From NCBI GenBank assembly GCA_016935315.1, contig JAFGRD010000136.1, positions 1 through 47,954 of the forward strand: a stretch of DNA of 47,954 bases, given 5' to 3'. How positions within the stretch are numbered: the stretch's first letter is position 1; the number at the start of each line of letters is the position of its first letter. The notes under the pieces were generated by a model. It saw nothing but the letters and a program-made list of their open reading frames with translations. It did not search any database and was not told the DNA's origin. The position numbers and the translations under genes are program-made. Positions 41,118 through 47,954 of this stretch are shown piece after piece. The stretch is from Pirellulales bacterium (lineage in GTDB: Bacteria > Planctomycetota > Planctomycetia > Pirellulales > Thermoguttaceae).

Positions 41118-42689
41118 TCAGGCCAACGGCTCGGACGCCGCCATCTCGCGGAGCTTGTACCGTTTGATCTTGCCCGTGGCCGTCTTGGGCAAGTCCTCGA
41201 CGAAGACCACCGACCGTGGGTACTTGTGCGGGGCCGTGTGCTTCCTGACGAAATCCTGCAGCTCGCGAGCCAGCTCCGGCGAGCCGTGGTGCCCGTCCTT
41301 CAGCACCACGTACGCCCGGGGCTTGATCAGCCCGTCCCGGTCGGCCGTGCCCACCACGCCGCTTTCCAGCACGGCGGGGTGCTGCTGCAGAAGGCCTTCC
41401 ACGTCGGCCGGCCAGACCGCCTGGCCGCTGACCTTCATCATGTCGTCGGTGCGGCCGGCATACCAGTAGTAGCCGTCTTCGTCGACCAGGAACTTGTCGT
41501 GCGTGTTGATCCATTCGCCGCAGAAGGTCCGCTTGGTCTGCTCGTGCTTGTTCCAATAGCCGTCGGCGATGCTGTCGCCCTTGATCATCAACGTGCCCAC
41601 CTGGCGCGGCGGCAGCTCGTGGCCGTCGTCGTCGACGATTCTGGCCTCGTAGCCAGGCACGACCTGTCCGGTGCTTCCCGCGCGGGCCTTGCCGGGGCGG
41701 TTCGAGATGAAGATGTGTAGAATCTCCGTCGAGCCGATGCCGTCGAGAATCTCCACACCAAAACGCTCCAGCCATTTCTCGTAAAGATGCTTCGGCAACG
41801 GCTCCCCGGCCGAGACGCACATCCGCACCCGGCCCAGGCTCGTGCGGCCGGTCTTTTCGGCCAAGTGCAGCGTGGCAGCGTAGCTGGTCGGTACGCTGTA
41901 GAAGACGGTCGGCTGATACTTGTCGACCACGTCGAACACGGCGTCGGGCGTGGGCCGGCCGGGCAACAGGATCGTGGTGCCGCCCGTGCGCAACGGAAAG
42001 TACAGCCCGTTGCCCAAGCCGTAGGCGAAGAACAGCTTGGCCACCGAGAACGATACGTCCGACTCCCTCAGCTCGATCGTCCGCTTGGCATACAGATCGG
42101 CTTCCACAATCATGTCGTGATGCAGGTGGATGGCCCCCTTGGGGAAACCGGTCGTGCCCGAACTGTAGAGCCAGAACGCCGCGTCGTCCTTGCTCGTGTC
42201 GACCGCCGCCAACGACGGCGAGGCGTCCTGCACAACGCGATCAAAGTTCAGACAGCCCTCGGCCTGCCCGCCGACCACGATGACGTGCTCCAGGTATCTC
42301 AACTCCTCGCGGACGGCCGTGATCCGCTCGAGCATCGACTCATGGACCACCAGCACCCGCGCCCGGCTGTCGCTGAGCAGATACTCGTAGTCCTTCGGCG
42401 ACAGAATCGTGTTCATCGGCACGGCCACGGCGCCGATTTTCATGGCCCCGAAGAAAGCGAACACCCACTCGGGCCCATCGGGCAGCAGAATGGCCACGCG
42501 CTGTTCCATGCGAATGCCCAGGCCCCGAAGCGCGTTGCCCAGGCGGTTCACCCCCTCTTGAAGCTCGCGATACGTGACGGTGTCTTCACCGCAAAGGATG
42601 GCCGGCTTCTCGCCGTGCCCCTTGCTCACGTTTGCGTCGACCAGCACTGCCGCCGCGTTGAGTCGTTCCGGAAGTTCCAAGGCCGGCAT
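41118..42689 (-). CDS. Benzoate-CoA-ligase family acyl-CoA synthetase
   Basis: 523 residues, ANL superfamily. P-loop YSSGTTGFPKG (175-185), A5 region LDGIGSTEILHIFISN, hinge region YWYAGRTDDMMKVSGQAVWP, and catalytic lysine K507 in LPKTATGKIKRYKLRE. The GSTEILHIF and TGQVVPGYEARIVDDDG wording is typical of the benzoate/4-hydroxybenzoate-CoA ligase family. It forms acyl-AMP then acyl-CoA, probably from an aromatic acid. I chose the ATG at 42689: GAAGGAG lies 9 bases upstream and the in-frame extension to 42731 adds nothing family-like. With the forward block it can supply the CoA thioester that the radical reductase needs. Confidence 0.9.
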   Translation of the reverse strand: MPALELPERLNAAAVLVDANVSKGHGEKPAILCGEDTVTYRELQEGVNRLGNALRGLGIRMEQRVAILLPDGPEWVFAFFGAMKIGAVAVPMNTILSPKDYEYLLSDSRARVLVVHESMLERITAVREELRYLEHVIVVGGQAEGCLNFDRVVQDASPSLAAVDTSKDDAAFWLYSSGTTGFPKGAIHLHHDMIVEADLYAKRTIELRESDVSFSVAKLFFAYGLGNGLYFPLRTGGTTILLPGRPTPDAVFDVVDKYQPTVFYSVPTSYAATLHLAEKTGRTSLGRVRMCVSAGEPLPKHLYEKWLERFGVEILDGIGSTEILHIFISNRPGKARAGSTGQVVPGYEARIVDDDGHELPPRQVGTLMIKGDSIADGYWNKHEQTKRTFCGEWINTHDKFLVDEDGYYWYAGRTDDMMKVSGQAVWPADVEGLLQQHPAVLESGVVGTADRDGLIKPRAYVVLKDGHHGSPELARELQDFVRKHTAPHKYPRSVVFVEDLPKTATGKIKRYKLREMAASEPLA

Positions 42690-42754
42690 CTCCAGGTACT
42701 CCTTCGCAGGTTTCAGGCACGCAGGGCCCATTCTAATCCGCCCCTAAGACCCGG

Positions 42755-44041
42755 TCAAGAACCGCCGCCCAGCGAGAACAAGTGCGAGCGGGTCCGCAAA
42801 TACACCACGCCGCCGGAAACCGCCGGAGTGGCGAAGCTCGGCTCCCCGAGAGGCGCGCGCGCCAGCAACTCGAACCGGTCCGACGCGGCCAGGACGACCA
42901 CGTCGCCGTTCTTGGCGATGCAGAACAGTCGATCACCGACGCGCACCGGCGAGCCGTAGAACTCGCCACCGACCCGCCGGCGCCAGATCTCCTCGCCGGT
43001 CGTTAGGTCTCGCCAGGCGACCACCCCGTCGTCGCACCAGAGCAACAGCCGGCCGTCGCAAACCAGCGGCGTGGGCACTAGCGGAACCGATCTGGTGACG
43101 TCGTAGACCAGCGCCGGCGGCTGGCCGTCGGTCGAGTCGGGCCGCACGGCCACGCAGCGCTCGCCCCGGGTCCCGTGGCCGTACGTGGCGATTACCAGGC
43201 CCGCCGCCGCCACGGGCGAACCCACGCAGCGGTCCGTAAACACGTCGTCGAGCTCCCAGTTCACCTTGCCCGTGGCCGGATCGATCGCCGTGATGCCATG
43301 GCCCGTGCTGGTGAAGATCAACTCGTCGCGGCCGTCGTCGCGCCGCCGCAGACAGGGAGTCGAATAGGCGGCTAAGGCGGAGCGGCGCGGGACCTGCCAG
43401 CGGGTTTCGCCCGTGTTGCGGTCCACGCCGATCAGGAAGCTCCTGCCCACGGCACCCTCCGGATCCTCCCGGCCGAGGATCTTCGCCAGGAGCTTCAGAT
43501 CCTCCTGCTCGTTGGCCAGCACCACGAGATTCCCAACCAGAATCGGCGAGGTGCCGCTGCCGTGCGGGCCGACGAACGGCCCCAGATCGCGGCGCCACCG
43601 TGGCCGGCCGTCGAGATCCAGCGCCAACAGCACGACCTCTTCCGGCGTGGTCCACGTGACCACTACGCCGCCGGCGTCCACGGCCGGCGTGGCCGTGGCG
43701 AAACTGTTGTCGCGATGGTGACGGTAGGTGCGCGACGGATCGTCGCGCCGCCAGACGGTCCGCCCGTCGGCCGCGCCGAGACAGAGGATCGTCCGCCGGG
43801 CCGTCTGGGGATCGCCGCAGGTCAGATACACGCGATCGCCCCAAACCACCGGCGAGCCGTGGCCGGCACCCGGTAGCTCGACCTTCCAGTTGTAGTCTGC
43901 GTCGGTCCACGGCACGCCGATCGTCGGCGCCTCGCCGGCGCCGGCCCCGCTCAGGCCGCGAAAACGAGTCCACTGGTCGGCCGGGGCGGCCGTCGCAAAT
44001 CCGAGCAAGGTGAAAGCCACGATAGACCATGAACCGCGCAT
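42755..44041 (-). CDS. Secreted PQQ-like (WD40-type) beta-propeller protein
   Basis: 428 residues. Signal peptide about 1-20 (SWSIVAFTLLGFATAAPA). Repeats of the PQQ/outer-membrane BamB-like propeller: GSPVVWGDRVYLTCG, ILCLGAADGRTVWRRD, PAVDAGGVVVTWTT, LLALDLDGRPRWRRD and others, ending near GGVVYLRTRSHLFSL. It begins WTRFRGLSGAG, a common opening of planctomycete propellers of this sort. No haem-binding motif, so not a quinohaemoprotein dehydrogenase as far as can be seen. The ATG at 44041 has AAGGAGAA upstream. It precedes the ligase gene by 65 bases on the same strand and may be the first gene of that transcript. Confidence 0.85.
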   Translation of the reverse strand: MRGSWSIVAFTLLGFATAAPADQWTRFRGLSGAGAGEAPTIGVPWTDADYNWKVELPGAGHGSPVVWGDRVYLTCGDPQTARRTILCLGAADGRTVWRRDDPSRTYRHHRDNSFATATPAVDAGGVVVTWTTPEEVVLLALDLDGRPRWRRDLGPFVGPHGSGTSPILVGNLVVLANEQEDLKLLAKILGREDPEGAVGRSFLIGVDRNTGETRWQVPRRSALAAYSTPCLRRRDDGRDELIFTSTGHGITAIDPATGKVNWELDDVFTDRCVGSPVAAAGLVIATYGHGTRGERCVAVRPDSTDGQPPALVYDVTRSVPLVPTPLVCDGRLLLWCDDGVVAWRDLTTGEEIWRRRVGGEFYGSPVRVGDRLFCIAKNGDVVVLAASDRFELLARAPLGEPSFATPAVSGGVVYLRTRSHLFSLGGGS

Positions 44042-44331
44042 TACCGGTTTCTCCTTTCTTGTGCTTGCGCCGCCTTTCGACCTGGAAGAATGCCCCACCT
44101 GTCTTTTTCACAAGCCCCCAGAAGCCTATCACGTTTCACATCGCGAGTGAAGTCCCGGCGGTATCTTGGCGGCCGAGTGCAACAAGGCGTTTCTTGGAGG
44201 CGTACGGTCTCACATGATCCATGACAACGACCAAGTGGCGGCGCGGGTGGTGCCGCAACAGTTGCTGGAGGAGATCGATTACCTCGGTCGAGGCGGTTGG
44301 CTTTTGCACAGCGATGAGCTAAAGTTCTGGC

Positions 44332-45126
44332 ATGCTGCCCCGTCCCGAAATCAGTTTCCAGCGGACCCCTGTTACGCTCATCATCGCGGCGGTCGTCGTC
44401 GCGTTGGAGGTGGTCTGCACGTTCGACGAGTTTCAGCACCCCGACGACGCCGGGCGGCGGCTGATGTACTACAACGACTACCTCGGCCTTCTTCCGCGGC
44501 TTTGGGCCGGCCAGCTTTGGCGACCGTTTACCTCGACGCTGATGCACGGCGGCCCGCTGCACGCCGGCTTCAACGTTTACGTCCTGCTGATCTTCGGCCC
44601 GGCGCTGGAACACCGTCTTGGATCGTACCGCATGCTGGGATTGATCGTGCTGCTGGGCTACGTGTCGATGATGCCCGAGTACGTCATCGGCAGCTTCAGC
44701 CGCGAAGAACCGATCATGATCGTCGGCCTTTCCGGAATCGTCTACGGGCTGTTCGGCATCTTGTGGATCGGCCGGCGTTGGCACCCGGATCTGGCGGCCG
44801 TTTGCAGCGATCAGACCGTGCGAGTGCTCCTGGGCTGGTTCGTGCTCTGCATTGTCTTGACCTACGCCAACGTCATGAGCGTGGCGAACATCGCCCATGG
44901 TGCCGGATTCGGGTTCGGCGTCCTGTACGGCCTGGCCTTCTTCGACGTCCGTCATCGTGTCCGCTGGGCCGTCTTGGCGACCGTGGCCAGCCTGCTGGTC
45001 CTGGCCACGCTGTTCGGGTTTCCCGGACATCGGGGATACGAGCACGTCAAGAACGGTGGACGGCTGTGGTGGAGCCGGGCCGGCGTGCAGGAGCCGGAAA
45101 GCCCGCTGGACAGCCGTTTCTGCTGA
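44332..45126 (+). CDS. Rhomboid-family intramembrane serine protease
   Basis: 264 residues, about six membrane segments. Catalytic S134 in VGLSGIVYGLFG and H189 in ANIAHGAGFGFG; loop and helix-2 features in MHGGPLHAGFNVYVL. Only a rhomboid fold has this pairing. No cytoplasmic extension is evident. An in-frame stop at 44320-44322 rules out earlier starts, so the ATG at 44332 is the only candidate, though its Shine-Dalgarno is weak. The 290 bases upstream form a divergent region with the propeller gene; a different frame from 44214 looks partly coding-like. Substrates unknown. Confidence 0.88.
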   Translation: MLPRPEISFQRTPVTLIIAAVVVALEVVCTFDEFQHPDDAGRRLMYYNDYLGLLPRLWAGQLWRPFTSTLMHGGPLHAGFNVYVLLIFGPALEHRLGSYRMLGLIVLLGYVSMMPEYVIGSFSREEPIMIVGLSGIVYGLFGILWIGRRWHPDLAAVCSDQTVRVLLGWFVLCIVLTYANVMSVANIAHGAGFGFGVLYGLAFFDVRHRVRWAVLATVASLLVLATLFGFPGHRGYEHVKNGGRLWWSRAGVQEPESPLDSRFC

Positions 45127-45178
45127 AATGCCCTCGACTCGCCGCGAGACGGAAGTCTGCCTGGACTTCGGTCGCCCC

Positions 45179-45439
45179 CTACGACTTCTCCAAGAACTCC
45201 TTCAGCAGGTTTGCCAGCAGCGTCGGATTGTCGCTCTGCACGATGTGCTGCACCCGGTCCTTGGGCACTTTGAGACTCTCCAAGGTCGTAGCCACCCGCT
45301 TCCAGAGCCGGACCCGCGATTTCCCTTCGGCCAAAAACAGGTCGGTTACCAGATCACCCAATCGCTGCATCAGGATGGCGTTCTGGTTGCGGTAATAGTC
45401 GCGGATCACACGCTGTTGGTAGGCAGATCGTTTGGCCAT
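45179..45439 (-). CDS. Small conserved-looking hypothetical protein
   Basis: 86 residues, highly basic and helical (AYQQRVIRDYYRNQNAILMQRLGDLVTDLFLAEGK). No signal or membrane segment. Sequence shape suggests a soluble helical or nucleic-acid-binding protein; I recall similar small proteins in planctomycetes but can give no function. The ATG at 45439 is preferred; a TTG nine codons earlier lacks a ribosome-binding site. Convergent with the rhomboid gene, 52 bases apart. Confidence 0.7.
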   Translation of the reverse strand: MAKRSAYQQRVIRDYYRNQNAILMQRLGDLVTDLFLAEGKSRVRLWKRVATTLESLKVPKDRVQHIVQSDNPTLLANLLKEFLEKS

Positions 45440-45523
45440 CGTGTCGCTCGGGCTGTCGTTTTTCAAGGGTAAAGCCTTCGGGGGGTCTTCATTGCTGACC
45501 AGGCTTGCGCAGACATTGAAACG

Positions 45524-46768
45524 CTAATCATACAAGAAGACCTCCACTTCGGCACCGGGTGGGCTGCCTTCGCTGTCGGGCGGGACGAGCACGAAACCGT
45601 CGGCTCGGGTGGTCGAGGAGAGGACCGACGCCCCGCCGATGGCCAGCGGCTCCGCCCAGCCTTCGGCCAACCGCACCCGCACATACTCCGTCCGTCCGAT
45701 GGTCGAGACGATCTTCCGCCTCAGCGGCGCCACGACCCGGCGATAGGGCCAATCCGCTGATCGCCCGCCGAGTACGCGGATCGCGGGGCCGGCAAAGAAA
45801 TCGTACGTGCACAGACACGAAACCGGGTTGCCCGGCAAGAGGAACACCAGCCGCTGCCGCAGTCGCCCGATGCCCATCGGGCTGCCGGGCCGCATGGCGA
45901 TGCCGTGGAACGGCAACTCGCCGTGCTCGGCTACCAGCGATGGGGCGTAGTCCTCCTGCCCCACGCTCGATCCCCCGGAGAGCAGCACCATGTCGCACTC
46001 GGCCCGCAGCGCCTCGAGGATAGCCTCGGGATCGTCGGGCACAATACCGGGCGTGATCGGCCGGCCGCCGTCCCGCGCCACCAACGCCGCGAGCATCGGC
46101 CCGTTGGAATCGACAATTCTGTTCGGCTCCGCCGGCGATCCGGCCGGCAACAACTCGTTTCCGGTCGTCACGATCCGCACCTGCGGCCGGCGCACCACGG
46201 CCACCCGGCCACATCCGATCGAGGCCAGCACGCCGACATCCTGCGGCCTGAGCACGCGGCCGGCCGGCAACACCGCGGCTCCGGCGGCGATGTCTTCGCC
46301 GAGCCGCCCGACGTGCTTTCCCGGCGAGACGTCGTCCTGGGCGAGGATGCGCTGTCGCTGGATTTCCACGACTTCGGCCGGCAGCACGGCATCGGCACCG
46401 TTTGGCAGCGGGGCGCCGGTCATGATCCGCACGGCCTGACCCGGACCGACCGCCGCGTCGAATGGCCGGCCCGGCATCGACTGGCCGATCACCGCCAACG
46501 CCAGCCGGTTGTAGGGCGACGCGCCCATGGTGTCGGCCGCCCGCACGGCAAAGCCGTCCATCATCGAGCGGGCAAACGACGGCACGTCGACGCGGCTGGT
46601 CACGTCGGCGGCCAGGACGCGACCGACCGCTTCGGCCAGCGGCACGGTTTCTTCATTTAGCCGGTGGGTGTGCCCGTCGAGCCACTTCAGCGCATCGGCC
46701 ACCGTGGCTCGCCGGGCGAAGCCCCGCATACGGACGTCGCGTTGTCGTGGGTCGAACGCATCAGCCAT
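45524..46768 (-). CDS. moeA: Molybdopterin molybdotransferase
   Basis: 414 residues, standard MoeA length. Domain signatures: FARSMMDGFAVRAAD, AVRIMTGAPLPNGADAVLPAEVV, IVTTGNELLPAGS, LLSGGSSVGQEDY (molybdopterin/molybdate site) and LPGNPVSCLCTYDFF. It inserts molybdate into adenylylated molybdopterin. No other cofactor gene or molybdoenzyme is in the window, so its client lies elsewhere. The ATG at 46768 sits 11 bases after the esterase stop. The reverse frame stays open far upstream, but that overlaps the esterase gene and is not coding. Confidence 0.93.
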   Translation of the reverse strand: MADAFDPRQRDVRMRGFARRATVADALKWLDGHTHRLNEETVPLAEAVGRVLAADVTSRVDVPSFARSMMDGFAVRAADTMGASPYNRLALAVIGQSMPGRPFDAAVGPGQAVRIMTGAPLPNGADAVLPAEVVEIQRQRILAQDDVSPGKHVGRLGEDIAAGAAVLPAGRVLRPQDVGVLASIGCGRVAVVRRPQVRIVTTGNELLPAGSPAEPNRIVDSNGPMLAALVARDGGRPITPGIVPDDPEAILEALRAECDMVLLSGGSSVGQEDYAPSLVAEHGELPFHGIAMRPGSPMGIGRLRQRLVFLLPGNPVSCLCTYDFFAGPAIRVLGGRSADWPYRRVVAPLRRKIVSTIGRTEYVRVRLAEGWAEPLAIGGASVLSSTTRADGFVLVPPDSEGSPPGAEVEVFLYD

Positions 46769-46779
46769 GGAGACACCGC

Positions 46780-47751
46780 TTACTCCCGTCGCCCTTGGGG
46801 GATCGCTGCGGCGGAGATCTCGACTTGCTGGCCGCGGAGGTGCTTGTCGAGAAACCGGCGCACGCGGCCGGTCAGCTCCAGGCTGCGGAAACCGCCGTGG
46901 CCGCCGCCGGTGATCGTAATGAAGGTCACATCGACGCCGGCCTTTTCGAGCAGGTCGGCCAGACGGACCGACTGGTTGTGCGGCACCAGCGGGTCCTGGT
47001 CGCCGTGGACGATCAGGAACGGCGGATCGTCTTGTGAGACGTAAGTGGTGGGCGAGGCGCTGCGAGCGGCTTCCTTCGCCTCCTGCACCGGGCCGCCGAC
47101 CAGCCTCGACTCGGGCGAGTTGGGGGAGTCGTGATCCATGCGGCTGGGGTATTTGCCCATGGTTAGCATGTCGCTGGGACCGAAGTAATCGACCACGCAG
47201 GTCACCCGGCTGCCCTGGTCGATGTGCTCGCCCAGTTCGCCTTCCAGGGGCTTCACACCGCCGGAAGTGCCCAGCATGGCCACCAGGTGACCGCCCGCCG
47301 AACTGCCCCAGACACCGATCCGTTTCGGGTCGAGGTTGTGTTGTTGGGCATGGGCGCGGATCCAGCGAAGAGCGGCCTTGCAATCGTGGATTTGGGCGGG
47401 CCAAACGGCTTCGTCGGTGAGCCGATAAGCCACCGACACGCCCGCGTAGCGGCCCGAGGCGACCAGCGTGGCCAGGTTGCCCAATCCGCTGCTCTTGTTG
47501 CCGGCCCGCCAGGCACCACCGTGGATCCAAACGACCACGGGCAACGGTCCGTCGCCGATAGGCTTGTCGGGCAGATAGAGGTCGAGCTTCTGCTGCGGGT
47601 TGTCGGTGTCGGCATAGGGGACGTCGAACTCGGCACGAACGCCGACGGGCACTCGGGGCCGATCGGCGGGCCGTCTGTCCTGCGCCATGGAGACTCTCGG
47701 CAGTGCGGACATCGCCAACGACAACGGGAGAAGGTATTGCGTCGCGTTCAT
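46780..47751 (-). CDS. Secreted alpha/beta hydrolase (BD-FAE/esterase-lipase type)
   Basis: 323 residues. Signal peptide about 1-23 (YLLPLSLAMSALPRVSMA). Esterase features: oxyanion-hole WIHGGAW (H77, G78, G79), nucleophile elbow GSSAGG (S151), acid residue D251 or D253 in HGDQDP, and catalytic H285 in GGGHGGF. Such proteins act on acetylated or feruloylated polysaccharides in many planctomycetes. The ATG at 47751 has AAGGAA 6 bases upstream; longer in-frame starts lack one. Probably cotranscribed with moeA, though no functional link is apparent. Confidence 0.9.
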   Translation of the reverse strand: MNATQYLLPLSLAMSALPRVSMAQDRRPADRPRVPVGVRAEFDVPYADTDNPQQKLDLYLPDKPIGDGPLPVVVWIHGGAWRAGNKSSGLGNLATLVASGRYAGVSVAYRLTDEAVWPAQIHDCKAALRWIRAHAQQHNLDPKRIGVWGSSAGGHLVAMLGTSGGVKPLEGELGEHIDQGSRVTCVVDYFGPSDMLTMGKYPSRMDHDSPNSPESRLVGGPVQEAKEAARSASPTTYVSQDDPPFLIVHGDQDPLVPHNQSVRLADLLEKAGVDVTFITITGGGHGGFRSLELTGRVRRFLDKHLRGQQVEISAAAIPQGRRE

Positions 47752-47880
47752 CGATGGTTCCTTGCGTGGAAGCGTGTGCGTCGGATTCGGGCAAAGCCGC
47801 GTGACAGGGGTTGCCGGTCGTGGCCGCATGCACGGGGGCGTTGGGAAGTCCCTATTGATATCTGCACTGCGAATGATCCA

Positions 47881-47954
47881 GGCCGACCAACGGGAGGCCG
47901 GAAAAATCGGGCTCCCGTTGGTCGCCCTCGCGCATTGACTGTGCAAGCGTCAAT
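47881..47954 (+). repeat. Dispersed 73-bp repeat, copy B, with long inverted repeat
   Basis: It aligns ungapped to 15022-15094 (52/73 identical by hand count). GACCAACGGGAG (47885-47896) and CTCCCGTTGGTC (47912-47923) are perfect 12-bp inverted arms around a 15-base loop, so the DNA or RNA can form a strong hairpin. The end of the window may cut the element. It lies upstream of the esterase gene. Confidence 0.6.

Noticed and set aside
42755-44041. PQQ-dependent alcohol dehydrogenase
   Set aside because: Length is too short, no haem c motif, and the repeats fit a generic BamB-like propeller.
44214-44331. Possible small gene or shifted N-terminal extension upstream of the rhomboid (ATG at 44214, MIHDNDQVAARVV start)
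   Set aside because: It looks partly coding-like and has GGAGG upstream, but it does not terminate before the rhomboid and runs on out of frame for hundreds of codons; a rhomboid-frame stop at 44320 also separates them. A sequencing frameshift cannot be excluded.

Overview
The window is GC-rich, gene-dense bacterial chromosome carrying 32 protein-coding genes that I can support. I saw no rRNA, tRNA, CRISPR array or intact mobile element. Gene content suggests a planctomycete of the Pirellulales type. The supporting features are Tat-exported aldo/keto-reductase-like proteins, a MoxR/DUF58/von Willebrand operon with an NHL lipoprotein, a Sua5/YrdC domain fused to a low-molecular-weight phosphatase next to rpiB, lpxA, and several conserved-looking proteins of unknown function. 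This assignment is inference from gene content; there is no marker gene.

Layout. 84-7415 (-): a giant polytopic membrane protein with an N-terminal zinc ribbon. 7910-14978 (+): a seven-gene run, probably one operon behind a good promoter at 7790. It encodes two Tat-signal AKR-fold proteins, a tetraheme cytochrome c, a membrane-anchored four-cluster ferredoxin, a third Tat AKR, a two-ACT-domain protein and a UPF0210 (PFL-like) protein. 15091-16873 (-): an M50 site-2 protease and a SAM methyltransferase. 16923-25010 (-): an operon of NHL lipoprotein, dual-VWA/GATase-like protein, MoxR ATPase, DUF58 and BatA-like protein, interrupted between moxR and DUF58 by a decayed IS200-type transposase fragment. 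25448-27889 (+): YrdC-phosphatase fusion, RpiB and a hypothetical protein. 27949-31476: a divergent pair of secreted proteins of unknown role, with a repeat-bearing leader. 31586-33016: a small TPR protein and LpxA.

33297-42689 is the most distinctive region. A forward block encodes a fused enoyl-CoA hydratase/3-hydroxyacyl-CoA dehydrogenase, one benzoyl-CoA-reductase/2-hydroxyacyl-CoA-dehydratase subunit, its ATP-dependent [4Fe-4S] activator, a metallo-beta-lactamase-fold hydrolase and a KAS III-type condensing enzyme. It faces a reverse block encoding an MFS permease with an EF-hand insertion, a benzoate-CoA-ligase-type enzyme and a beta-propeller protein. Together they read as import, CoA activation, radical reduction or dehydration, hydration and oxidation, then C-C chemistry on a carboxylic acid. 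The substrate is unknown, and the one-subunit-plus-one-activator composition is unusual.

44332-47751: a rhomboid protease, a small conserved-looking protein, and an esterase-moeA pair. A roughly 73-bp element occurs twice (15022 and 47881), and several hairpins and promoter-like sites are listed. Identifications are by motif recognition from translated sequence without database searches.
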